Assembly (NCBI GenBank): GCA_033557835.1
Contig: JAWQRO010000234.1
Location: forward strand, 1-47,357
Source of the DNA: Helochares maculicollis
Lineage: Eukaryota > Arthropoda > Insecta > Coleoptera > Hydrophilidae
DNA length: 47,357 bases
Direction: 5' to 3'
This document shows, piece after piece, positions 21,788 through 32,749 of the stretch. The position numbers and the translations under genes are program-made. A model generated the notes under the pieces. That model saw nothing but the letters and a program-made list of their open reading frames with translations. It made no database searches and had not been told where the DNA came from. Within the stretch, counting starts at the first letter, position 1. Every line of letters begins with the position of its first letter.

Positions 21788-22756
21788 TTACGTTGGTGCA
21801 TAAGTATTGCGGCTGTTTTCAACAAATTTGATTCAACTAATACGATGTAACTGTTTAACGAAAACATATTTAAATGATTATTCCGGAGCGTAGTCACCAT
21901 CCATCCAAAGAACTGTTACCCATGTGCTTGGCAGGAGGTCGATTCCATGGGCGAAAAAGTCATATACTTGGCGACGATCCACGCTTTAACATCGGCCACC
22001 AAGTCTTCCTAATCGTCATAAATGATGTTCCCTTGCAAGTTTTAAATGGACGGTTGATGTAGTAGTCTGTAGAAACTTCGTTCGATGAATATGGCGAATG
22101 TGGAAATAGATCCCATCCCTTCTCGGCGATTGATCTGACGACATGACATTTAACATGCGGACGGGCATTATCGTGCTGACAGATGATATTTTTTATAGAT
22201 ATCGTTGTTAATGTTGAACTGCCACTTGCCATTTTTAAACCAATAAGAAATACCGTTCGATATGATTTCCCAGTGGATAATTCCACTTCTGTCCCACCAA
22301 ACACACCCATAGCTTTCTTACAGTGAATGCCTTTTGGAATTCGATTTGGTGAAACACCTCGGGATACGCAAACCTTCTTTCATTTGACGCTTTTGAACAA
22401 CAACCACGATTCATCCCCAGTAACAAGATTTTTCAAAAAGGGTGCTTGTTCCTCTTCCTTTTTCATCTGCAAGGTTTGTGTCGCCGGTTTTGATTATCGT
22501 GAACCATTTTTCATTGTTCTGCCGATTGTTCCCTCGCCGAAAAGATCGTTGAAATCGCGAAATGACTCTGTCGCCTTCCAACCTTCCTAAAAATGGTAGA
22601 GAATAATATGGCGTATATGAAGATGATTTTCATTATGCATTTTTATTCCCGAAGGAGAGAAAATTATTAATATGAAAAAATAATAAGAACAAAACATAAA
22701 TTATTCAAAAAAATATTGGCGCCAAAAAAAGCCGCAATAATTATGGACCAACCTAA
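21788..22756 (-). mobile_element. Internally deleted irritans-type mariner, 969 bp
   Basis: The ends are TTACGTTGGTGCATAAGTAT on the left and ...GGACCAACCTAA on the right, flanked by TA at 21786-21787 and 22757-22758. It is closely related to the copy at 435-1721 but about 320 bases shorter. The right flank continues as ordinary intron sequence. Confidence 0.9.
21960..22600 (-). pseudogene. Deleted mariner transposase pseudogene
   Basis: Read from right to left, the start of the helix-turn-helix region is followed within a short distance by 'APFLKNLVTGDESW' (near 22450-22400). The second helix-turn-helix and the linker are therefore missing compared with the copy at 549-1652. The first catalytic motif GDESW is intact here, the second reads 'QHDNARPH' (22170 region), and the third is 'VSTD' where APTD or APSD is expected. 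Frameshifts separate these parts. It cannot encode an active transposase, though the termini could have been mobilised in trans. Confidence 0.85.
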
Positions 22757-22758
22757 TA

Positions 22759-23149
22759 TTTGGGCTATGAAAGCTACACACATCAAGAATTGTAAATGTA
22801 GTTGAATTTTACTTGCTAATTTTTGATTATTACATTCTCCCATCCATAGAAAGTAATTTTAAGAGAGAAAATCTCGAGATTTTAACAGATTTTAAGCCTA
22901 GTCTTGACTGTACTAGTTTCTTCAGGATTCTATAACGCTTATCTTTGTAGACTAGTTCTAGAATTAAATAAATTTGACTTATAGATTTTTGTATCTTTAC
23001 TACTTGAATTCTATACTTTACTGTTCTATGATTAACTCCTGCACTTTTGAAATCTCTTTTCTTAAAATTTATGTAGGATTTATTAGATTTTGATTTTTAT
23101 GAATAACCACTTATTGGTAGCACATTTGTTTGTACAAATCATACACTCA
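22759..23149. other. AT-rich intron sequence
   Basis: Nothing recognised between the mariner and the first 19-bp direct repeat. Confidence 0.5.
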
Positions 23150-23168
23150 CAGATATATAAATTAGTCA
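23150..23168. repeat. 19-bp direct repeat, left copy
   Basis: CAGATATATAAATTAGTCA is repeated exactly at 23764-23782, bounding a segment of about 595 bases. Confidence 0.85.
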
Positions 23169-23430
23169 TTAAAATAGACATATCGAGTTGCAAATTTACA
23201 CACACACCTTAAAAGCCATTGAAAATTAGTAATTAAAAAAAATTGCCTCGGTCGGAGCACCGGATTTCATACGTGTATACGTAGTATCATAATTGTTTTC
23301 GCAAAATAGGCAGCTTGAATGCATTATCAATTACTATTGATAACACATTTCCGTTAATTATCGCTAAACCATTTAGTTTTCGGTAAATTTCAATGTACGC
23401 TATGACGAACAACAAAATCCATGTTGAAGC

Positions 23431-23482
23431 TTCAAAAACGCTTCGCTAGGTGGCGTTGGAACGTAGCGAAGCTAGTTTTGAA
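23431..23482. repeat. Imperfect hairpin
   Basis: TTCAAAAACGCTTCGCT (23431-23447) can pair with AGCGAAGCTAGTTTTGAA (23465-23482) across a 17-base loop. The outer seven and the inner seven pairs are perfect, with a small internal mismatch of three against four bases. It lies inside the segment bounded by the 19-bp direct repeats. Confidence 0.75.
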
Positions 23483-23763
23483 AGCAGTCTGCTAACAAAA
23501 GCTTCACTTGTGGCAACACAGATGTCGTAGAAACGGCTTAGTTCTAAACTCCCGGGAATTTGATGTGATTTCGCAACAATTTAACTTGATTAGTTAGATT
23601 GAAATTCTAATGGTGGATACAGCTCCCTTGAAACACCTATTTTGCTCAGCCAACAAACGCAATTGTCTGATGGCCGATTGTTTCAGCATCGCATTAATTA
23701 TTTTTAGCGAGTAATTCCAAAAATAAATTCGATAAACGCCAAAATATGGGGTCAACCCACATC

Positions 23764-23782
23764 CAGATATATAAATTAGTCA
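23764..23782. repeat. 19-bp direct repeat, right copy
   Basis: Exact partner of 23150-23168. Confidence 0.85.
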
Positions 23783-24025
23783 CCTATCGTTAAACTGATG
23801 CTGCATTTTTGCAATGGCGTTGCGTAATTAAGTATATATGTAATTAAATAGCTCGCTGTGTTGTCAAGAGCCGTATATAATGTCTAAATCACGTAATAAT
23901 TCTGTACGCGTTGTTTGGCTGCGGTGGTTGAGGGAAGGTCAAATCAATTACAGCGCCCATCAACCGAATAAATTTACTTAGATTAAAGGAAAGCGATTAC
24001 TCAAATAGTCAAGTGTCATATAAGT

Positions 24026-24282
24026 GATAAGTCGGTTGGGCCTAGGTCAACAGCGGGCCAAGTTTCATAGTTCACTTTGTATCACGGGGCCCAACGTTTG
24101 CGTTCCTGTAGATTCTAGGCCGGTGGAGGTCCGTTTGCCCCGGTCGATAATATTCAACGCTTGCTCAGTTCAAAACGTGAGCTTCACGACAAACAGCAGT
24201 GCTACCGTGTTTTCCGACGACAAAGATACCCGGCTTTTGTGCGCTCTTTAACTAGTGATCTCCTGCGTTATTGCGTTGTGTT
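24026..24282 (+). promoter_or_regulatory. Rtnl1: Candidate promoter and 5' UTR of a second reticulon start
   Basis: This is a GC-raised island of about 250 bases with no ATG between about 24027 and the start codon at 24283, as expected of a leader. TCAGTT at 24165-24170 fits an insect initiator. No TATA box is clear. The call depends on the exon that follows. Confidence 0.45.
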
Positions 24283-24424
24283 ATGGTCGAAGAAGTTAAA
24301 TCCATGGCAAACGCGGTAGTCGACGAAGTCCTGAACGGTGCCGCCAACGAATTTTGCTCCAAGGGCGGCACTTGTGTTTCCAAGTGCAAACAACGATCTC
24401 TGCTTTGCGTCTTTTTCGATCCTC
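24283..24424 (+). CDS. Rtnl1: Candidate alternative first coding exon of the reticulon gene
   Basis: The ATG at 24283 opens 47 codons and one base, then meets CCTC|GTACGT at 24425. The exon thus ends in phase 1, the phase needed to join either the microexon at 28951 or the reticulon domain at 46252. The peptide starts MVEEVKSMANAVVDEVL and goes on to a cysteine-containing part (Cys at 25, 31, 35 and 42) with a hydrophobic 'LLCVFF' near its end. A longer frame starting with TTG at 24271 has no reason to be preferred, and the frame past 24424 would be intron. I do not recognise the peptide from other reticulons. Support comes from strand, phase, donor, GC content and the ATG-free leader. It could also be the first exon of an unrelated transcript. 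Confidence 0.5.
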
Positions 24425-26641
24425 GTACGTATCTCTCATTGATGATGGCACTTCGATGGTGTTTCGATGTGCCGCCTAGGCTGCAACTGCATTGGTTGGT
24501 CTATGAATTTGCTTCTTTTAAGTCTCATGCGATCTACGGGTTAATTGTGCCAAAAATCTCCCAACCACTCAACCGATCTAGCATTAGAACGGCCCGCTTG
24601 GATTTAGGTTATTCGTCCTGGAAAATGTGTTCTCTATGAAGCCTTTGACCGGAAGGAATAAATAAAAATGAAATTTTAAATAGGCGATGGATCGCATTCA
24701 CGCATTAAAAAATGATTTGTTCAAAGGAACGGCCCAGCTGATAACAATTTGATGTATTTATATTCGATGTAATCGTGGGTACAAGTGCTGCGATGAAGGT
24801 CAATGCCAATGTTGATACAGACAATTTACTTTATCACCAACGGCTAAGAGCTTGATTGAATCTATTATATCTAATCGTTTTTAAAGTACCAACTTTTAGA
24901 ACGAATTCCGCAATCCAGGTCTAACGGGCCAAAAACTTCCGCCCAAAGCAGGTTAAATTCTAACAACCTTGACGGGCTTTAAATTACAACCGTGAAATCC
25001 GCAATCTAAAATTATAACAATAACAGCTTGGTCATTCAAGTCGCGTACAAAAGTTTGTTTTTGCACTTATACGACTCCTAGAGCTTAAATACACAACAGG
25101 TTGTTCTAAATGTTTTCCACATTTTGACGCATATGTTGTCATAATTTTCCGCACCTCAAGTTTTCGTGAGCACTTTTAACGCTTAAGTTAAAGCAGCGAA
25201 ATTATAAACATTTTTGCGTAGTTCCACGCCTAAAAGTCGCGTTGATTCCAAGGGCGTTTCGAGAATACCACAAGGAAAATTTAGGACAAACTTTCCTTGT
25301 ATAATGTCAGAAATTCATAATTCCTGTTTGCTGTAACAGGACTCATTTCCTGCTATACGGCTTTCTTGATTAAAATAGACTAGAAAGAGAACACTTGCTT
25401 TGTATCATTTTAAATTTTCATTAATCTTTATTGCTACATTTTTACAAAGCATCTATTAAGTTCTTAGGATTTAAAAAAAAATTAAATAAACATTATAGGT
25501 GTATCGAAAAACATGTCTGCAGTTGATAAGATATCAACACGAATGCACATAGTGCAAAGGTCTACAATCTCTGTCTACATTATATAATATTTGCAAAGTC
25601 GAAAACAAGTTTGCTTGCTTTAAAAAAACAATATGTTGTAATTTTTATTTATTTTGGCATTTATTCGTTTTTGCTACATACATACAAGCATGTGTATATA
25701 AATATAGCTTTCCAGCCGCTCATTTCGCTTTTTAGAAGTATTTATTAAATATGACAAATATAGAACATAAAGGAGTTCGAATAAGAGCATAGTAGAGGTA
25801 AGTAGATATTATTCCTTCAAATTATTTATTGGTGAATTGCAAATTAATTCTTTTGCAAGACTTACATCTTAAAGGTGACATTTTATATTTTTATGTGACT
25901 TCTTTTAATACCAAATTTGATTTTGATATAACTATACAATGGAATATCATTTTAACGATCATGTGCACTTTTTGTCAAAGGAATTAGATTCTAACTGCCA
26001 CTGTTTTTCTGATTTCTTCAGAATTCTAAATATAATCAAGGGTCTTTAGATACTCATAAGTCAAGACTGCCATGAATTTCAAATTAAGATAGTACTCAAG
26101 CTTAGTATACCTATCATAATTCTCTATAGTCTCTATATTTCTAGCATGTTGAAAATGTATAGAATTGTGTCTGTTTGCTAGAATTTGTAAATTTATAATA
26201 TTACTCATCATTACTCTTAGAAGTGCCAAGAGTCTAAGGACTTTTAATATTTTCACTTGTTTTTGATTATAAAATTCTCGAAATTTATTTTATGTTAATC
26301 TAGAATCCTTGGGTTTCAAGATTTTAAATATTTTCAATGCACTCGTAAGTCTAGTAATTCTCATTCTTTTCTCTTTTAACATATTCAAAATGAATTTGAA
26401 AAATGTTGAAAAGGTATTATTTGAAAACACTTGATTGGTAAATTTTACCCCAGCCGCAGTATTCACTAGAAGTTGCTGTTTCTCATTTCTATCGTTGGCT
26501 TATGTCTATGTGAGTAGCACTTCCCTTCATGTGAATACACAAAAAATTGAGTTCATTCGTGGATTGCCTTAAAAGATGAAGCATTCGTCCAAATTTGCAC
26601 CCGTTTGCTACTTGAAAGATTTTATCTGCATTTTTAATTTA
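24425..26641. other. AT-rich intron sequence
   Basis: No feature is recognised. Short frames around 26026-26256 are low-complexity chance frames. Confidence 0.5.
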
Positions 26642-27853
26642 TTGAGTTGTTTTGAAAATTCGTTCGGTTTTTCTTTTAAATTAATTTACAATTTTCTTAA
26701 TCAATTATGTAATCTCCCATTTTTTTGTAACCTCTGCCCACCTCTTTGAGAGCTTATTAATTTTTCTCTTATAAAACTCGCGAAGTTTTTCTGAAAAAAG
26801 CACTGAATGGCCAAATTCCTCAAGTGGTTGCTCAGACTTGGAAACAGCTGATAGTCGGAAGAGGCTAGATCTGGGGAATATAGTGGATGAGGTAAAACTT
26901 CCCAACCAAACTGACGGGTCCGTCAGGCTGTGTGAGGGCGCGCGTTGTCAAGGTGAAAGATGACGGTACATCGATTGATGAGCCTAGGTCGTTTTTCTTC
27001 CAAAACCGCCTTTAATCTATCCAACTGCGTAATATAATAGTCCACATTAATTGTTTGATTTGTTGTGAGAACCTGGTAATAGACTACCCTTTTAATATCG
27101 TACCAAATCGACAACATTAACTTCCTGGGTTGAAAGTTCTCTTCAAAGGTGGATTGAGGGGTTTCATCAAGCTTTTTCCATGTTCTTTTACACGAAGCAT
27201 TATGGTAAACAATCTATTTTTCATTCCTCGAAATGAGGTTCTTAAGTAATGGTGTATTTTTATTCCTGATCCTGCGATTATCGAAGAAATCAACGCGAAT
27301 CTGACAATTGGCCTTAATGAGTGAGGCACCCATACATCGAGCTTACGCACAAATCCATGCTCTTTTATCTTTTATAACCCCATGAACAATTGACTCTGAC
27401 TTCTGGATACTTGAAATTATTTCCTTAACTGTTACGCGGGGATTAACGATAATTAAGTCTCTCACTTCCTCGGAAAAATTTTTTTATCCGTCCTGATGTG
27501 GGAACGTCCATTAAGGAAAAATCATCAGTAGAAAATCTATTTCTATTTCTAGCAAGTTCGTTCATTTGGTCCGTTTTGTTTATAAATAGAGTTTATTTTT
27601 CGGCTGGCTTCGGCAGCCCATTTACCTTTTTGGAAATAAAACACCAAAATATCCATAAAATGATAATTTTTACTCATACTTTCTACTTTTTAAAACTGTT
27701 TTAAACGTTATAACCACTCACGACGACAACAACAACACAGGTAAACAATAGTAAACAGTGGGAGGAAGTTACGATTGTGTTTGAAGAGAATCTACGCCAG
27801 TAAAAGTGACGAAAGGTAACTAATTAAGAGAACGAGCTTCCCGAATAACCCAA
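26642..27853 (-). mobile_element. Near-complete mariner, 1212 bp, inactive
   Basis: On the reverse strand it begins at 27853 with TTGGGTTATTCGGGAAGCTC and ends at 26642 with the imperfect inverse (TTGAGTTGTTTTGAAAATTC on the + strand). TA is present on both sides (26640-26641 and 27854-27855). The leader and N terminus match the fragment at 16500-17018, so the two are one family, distinct from the irritans-type copies. Confidence 0.92.
26705..27690 (-). pseudogene. Mariner transposase pseudogene (DD34D)
   Basis: The start region near 27680 reads 'ILVFYFQKGKWAAEASRKIN', followed by frameshifts. 'LDVWVPHSL' (about 27340) is the conserved linker motif. The first catalytic motif reads 'RNEKWIVYHN' (about 27230), where the family has GDEKW, so the first aspartate is asparagine. 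The second, 'HLDNARPHT' (about 26930), and the third, 'YSPDLASSDY' (about 26870), are intact but in different frames. The C terminus 'INKLSKRWAEV' ends at a stop near 26705. Overall it is the best preserved of this family in the window, but it is dead. Confidence 0.9.
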
Positions 27854-27855
27854 TA

Positions 27856-28650
27856 TTTCTGTATAAAAAGAACAACCAGTTAACATTAGCTTAGGTAGTA
27901 AAAATTGAACTTTCATAATGTAGCATTTTTTGTGTCTTTTTTATGTAAGAGTTTTTGAGTGTAGGCGTTATTGGAAACCTTCATTTTAGAAAACTAGGAA
28001 AAATAAAAATCATAAAATAATAGTTCAGCTGTGGTTGAACTTTAGATAGTAGAAACATGAGCTAAAAGTCTTCCACCCAACTTTTTTGTTAGATATATGA
28101 AATCATCCATAGAATTAATTCGGGATCTCTAGAAGCAATATTTTATAGACATGATAAAAACTTGTAGTGTTTTTATATAAAACGTTTAACAATAAGTAAT
28201 CAAGCATTCAAATTTTATATATAACGCCATCTGTAACCATTAGCATTTGGTTTACTGTTAGAAATTAACAACCATATGTTATAAAATGCGGTTAAGCACG
28301 ACACTCTTTGTGGTTAAACCGTCTTATTTGTATTATATCAGCTGCTACTTGAAATGCGCAATAAGTTTCATGTTACAAATTATATTTAATTATTTTATAG
28401 AGAACCAAAAATCACAAAACTGATGAACTAATTTGCAATTCAGCGACAAATATTTTTGAAAAATAATGCCTGCTTGCATTTGAATATAATAACTGATTCT
28501 AGGAATCATATGTAAACAACAGTATTATTACATTAAGATATTTGATTAATTGATTTTGTGTCGTTGCAGACGAGACAATTTGTGGAAACGTATTGACTAA
28601 TTAATTTAAAAAATCGCATCTCCTCATTACATAAATCCAAAATCTATTAA
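27856..28650. other. AT-rich intron sequence
   Basis: Nothing recognised. Confidence 0.5.
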
Positions 28651-28950
28651 ATTTACGTCTGGAAAGTTACGGCTAGCTGCACAAACTGGCCATAGAATCA
28701 CAACTCATTAATATTATTTGGGTCAAGAACGCACCCTTGCACGTTTTCCAATATATTTCAGCTTTGTAGCCGAGGTCGTGCGTTCATTTTGCCAATTATG
28801 GCTATGAAGCATGCAGCCAACCGAATCTAGGCAAAAATCTGTAAAAAGCACCCCCGCCAATAGTGACGTAGACCAGCCAATTCTGTGTAGCACTCAGTTA
28901 AAAAAAGAACCCCCTCCCCAAATCTAAATTTTATTGTTCCTCTTTTTCAG

Positions 28951-28986
28951 ATGCTTGGTTTAAACCAGAATGTTTAAATCCCAAAG
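28951..28986 (+). CDS. Rtnl1: Reticulon microexon (36 nt, cassette)
   Basis: A strong acceptor (TCTTTTTCAG) precedes ATGCTTGG, and AAAG|GTAAGT follows at 28987. With the G carried over from 11623 it reads DAWFKPECLNPK, and it ends in phase 1 after AAA G. Joined to 46252 it continues GTG GAG AGC, that is V-E-S-L-I-Y-W. Being 36 bases long and symmetric, it can be skipped without changing the frame. It could follow the first exons at 11623 or 24424, but not those at 37635 or 44700, which lie downstream. The twelve residues are richer in aromatic residues and cysteine than the long acidic N terminus and would sit just before the membrane domain. Confidence 0.8.
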
Positions 28987-29347
28987 GTAAGTTCAATTCA
29001 ATCAATTTACAGCGGACAATTCGTATTTGCTCAGCATCGCGATAAGTTCGTTTCATGAAAATTTGATTAAGAGATTTCGATAATAAAATATTAATTATAT
29101 GGTTGCGGAATTACGTAACATTTTCGTTAACAATGCTTCAGATTCATTGGAATATCCCCTTTCAGGAAACATGTCGCCAATTTATTGATTTGGTTAACAA
29201 GAAGCATACATTTCCAAGAGGAAAATACGGATATGTATCTACATAATAAGTCTGTATTATTTTTGTTCATATTGCTAAGCTATATTTTGAGGATTCTGAC
29301 GTTCATTCTTCATAGTTATTTGGGTAACCATGTTGTAGACAATATAC

Positions 29348-31000
29348 AGTAGAATCCGTTTATTACGACTCCGCTTATATTGACCAACTGCTTAATAGGA
29401 CGAAATTACATAGCGAAGTTTGGTTTTCATATATATTTTCATAAATACTTTCGCTTATTATGGCCCTTTTTTTAATAAATAACGTCCGGTAATTGTGATC
29501 GACATAATTTGTAACAACTTCGGAAGGGTCACGTTTTGTTTTGATTCTCAGTGTGTAGTTGTTAGTTGAAGATCATGCACTGTTTCTTAATGTTTTGTGA
29601 AAAAAATGACATCTCAACGTAGTCGTATAGCATTTAGTATACGATTAAGGAAAAATATGCAATAAAATGTAGATTAGAAAATGGAGAATCAAACTCATCT
29701 TTCGCAAAGGAATATAGGGTTGATCATTCGATAATCTCAATGATTTTCAAAAACAAGTACCAGAATAAGGAATCTTTCAATTCAAATGTTTTGAAAACGA
29801 AGAGGCTTCGAAAATCTCAACAGGAAAATGTTGATCAAGCGTTAATTCAGAGGTTTAAAATAGCGAGAAATAAAAAAATACCCGTCAGCAGTCCTACGTT
29901 ACAGAATTTTTTTTTCTACACGATTCGGCGAGCTGGATAAGTTGTTTTAAAGTTTGAAATAACATTTTGATGAGGAAAATCGCCGGTGAATCTTCGTCTG
30001 TGGATCAAAATTCAATAACAAATAGTTGACGTCTGTTTGACTTGATCTAGGAAGCCAATTCTCTGATGATGAGATATTTAATGTACATGAAACTGGACTG
30101 TTTTACAAATTAATGCCGGACAGAACTTCAAAATTTAAAAGTGCGAATTGTAGTGGAGACATATTATCGAAAGATAAAATAACCGTTATGGTAGTATTAA
30201 ATATGAGCTGCACAGAGAAATCGAAATTGCTTGTTATTGGAATGTCACAGAAACCAAAATGTTTTAGTAGCGCCAACTCGTTACCTGTCATTTCTGCAAA
30301 CAATCGTAAAGCTTGGATGGCATCAAAAATGTATTAAAAAAATGGCTATCGGATTAAAATTGCGATGTGGCGAAGAAGAAGAAAAAATTTTTACTGCTGG
30401 CTGATAATTGTTAGGCGTATCCCAAAGCTACTGATTTAAAGTCTATAACAGTTGCTTTCCTTCCGCCGAATGCAATACTAATTTTACAGCCAATGGACCA
30501 AGGTATAATACGGTCACTCATAATTAATTTTAAAACGCATCTTGTACTTAAAATGATTCATTGTATCGATACTAATGAAAATTCCTCTTCTACAAAAATG
30601 ACTTCCTAGATTCAATTATTATGGTTTCTGATGCCTGGAATGAGATGTCACAACGTACCATTCACGATTGATTGACAATCACGACGGTTTACCTGTTCAA
30701 ACTGCAGAATATGAATTTGATGAAGAAGATGACGTCCCTTTATCTTTCCGGTTACGAATCCTAAATTCATATTTCTTAGCAATGCCGGGAATGTGGAAGA
30801 TTAGGCCGACATCGATAGTGGTCTCCTCATATCCGAATAACTCACAGATAAGAATATCGTACAAAACATTAAAGCTAATGAATTACGCGAAAGTGTTGGG
30901 GAAGAGGAGGTCGAAGAAAAAGCATTACCTACCGCAGAAGCGGCATTAAAGGCTACAGATATAATTTTTTTAATAATATCATGATTTGTTCATGGCATTA
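29348..31000 (+). pseudogene. Tigger-like (pogo superfamily) transposon relic
   Basis: It opens at 29348 with CAGTAGAATCCGTTTATTAC, followed by GACTCCGCTTATATTGACC, a typical Tigger terminus. The matching 3' terminus was not found. The transposase is readable in pieces. An N-terminal part lies near 29600-29930. 'IFNVHETGLFYKLMPDRTS' follows near 30080-30130, where the family has DETGL, so the first catalytic aspartate is histidine. 'KDKITVMVVLNM' and 'KSKLLVIGMSQKPKCF' follow, then 'LLLADNC' (30400 region, second aspartate kept), 'FLPPNAILILQPMDQGII' (30455-30510), and an acidic C-terminal tail to about 30960. Stops and frameshifts separate these blocks. Confidence 0.85.
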
Positions 31001-32749
31001 TTGAAAATGATAATTTGAAGGTGGTTTTGTCTTCTTTACACAGAACAGACTTACAATTTAAAGAAAATACAAAAAGACAAATATTAGTGATTCCTTATGT
31101 AAATGTAAAAAAATATATAAAATGTACATATTATGTACAATTTTTATTTTAGTTGAACATGTCATTATAAACAAATTCCAGTATAGTATACTTGTGATTA
31201 AATTTTCACGTTCCAGGGGGTTTCTTGTTTTGCTATTAATCTTCCCTTGGGATGTTCGATATTCGTGAACTGCGAGATTGCTTGAACGTGTTCATTAATA
31301 TAAAATACAGCCTCGGGCTGTCGTTGATTAAAGCTATTCTATCCTCAAAATCAGTAAGGCGTAAATTTATTTTCCTAGATCACCTCGGTTAAACACTAAA
31401 CATACCTGTCTACATACAAATTTTTTTGCACATTATCATAACGTCTCGTCGCATATTTCACCTCATTTGCCTCGCTAAATTACTAATGACTACACTATTA
31501 TATTAAAAATAGAATCCCGTATGACTCACATTCGAATGGTATAGATAAAGCGGCCTATTGTAACAATTATTTTTAAATTTCCTATTTTCGCGCCAGCTGT
31601 TCCTGCATTCTGACAATGGGCCCCGTTTTTTATAATCTCATATCGTAAAAATAATTTTCGCTTCTATTTATAAAAATTTAGTTCAAAGAGCTGCTTATGA
31701 AATGATGAAATAGAAAACAGTTTCCAAATAATTTGTTTTGCAGAGGCAAAAATGAACGATTATAGTAAGCGAAATGGGAATAGAATCGATAAAAAGTGTG
31801 CGTGATATATTTTAAAATGCAGGATCGATCGTTTTAAGTACAGAGGTCGTAGAAAATGCCGAGCGTGGCATAGGAACAGGAATGAACTCCGCAATTGTCT
31901 TCTATTTCATAGCTGCAGCAACTAGTTTTCCCGGATCGGACAAAATGTTGAAACGCTAGGTACCGGTGTCACCTTACTACGTCAACTTTTACGACTACAA
32001 GACGTTTGAGGTATAAAATCGATTTGATGTTGACTAGAAATATTTCCTCTAAAACAAATTATATACGGTTTTCATAATTGAATCAAATGCAATTCCTACG
32101 TATTTGTATTTTCATCCGTTGTGTCTGATGAATGTTCCTACAGCATCTTCTATAAACATCAACGCCCGGCTCGACCCGTTGAAGACTGAAATTTCTTAGA
32201 TACATTGTCTTTATAGTGTAGTCAACGATGAAGGAAGGAATTTTAAAAATCCATGTTTAAGGAGGCGAAAATGTAGTGTGAAGATATTTTTAACGAATCA
32301 TTAATCATAAAAAAATCTAAATATGCTACAGACCTGAACATTTAGCTTTTGTAATGTAGTGGTTGGCCGTTTTTCAAGAATTGAGTTTTCAAAATGGTAA
32401 AAGGAAGGAAAATATTTTCTCTTCTACGGATACATATATCTCAAAACCCATTGATGCTATTGAAGCGAACCCAATTATGGATTTACTTCCTTAAAAGAAA
32501 TACATGCTACCACATTTTTCAAAAATTCGTCTTGAAATGGATTGGAGCGGTAGTTTAATACTGATTGCGGTTTTTCTTCAAACTTAAAAACATATGTGTA
32601 TCGCCATTTTTCATTAATGTAATTTATAAAGTAGTTAAGGGATGATAGTTGATTGTTAATAAAAACGCAGATACTTCTCTAAAATTACTCAGACACATTT
32701 TTACATTCCCGTATTCCTACATGAAGTTAGTAAAGGAAAGGTATTGGGA
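31001..32749. other. AT-rich intron sequence
   Basis: No gene or named element is seen. Some of the 3' part may belong to the Tigger-like relic. Confidence 0.45.

Noticed and set aside
30668..30949. 93-codon frame as a separate gene
   Set aside because: It is the shifted acidic C-terminal tail of the Tigger-like relic.
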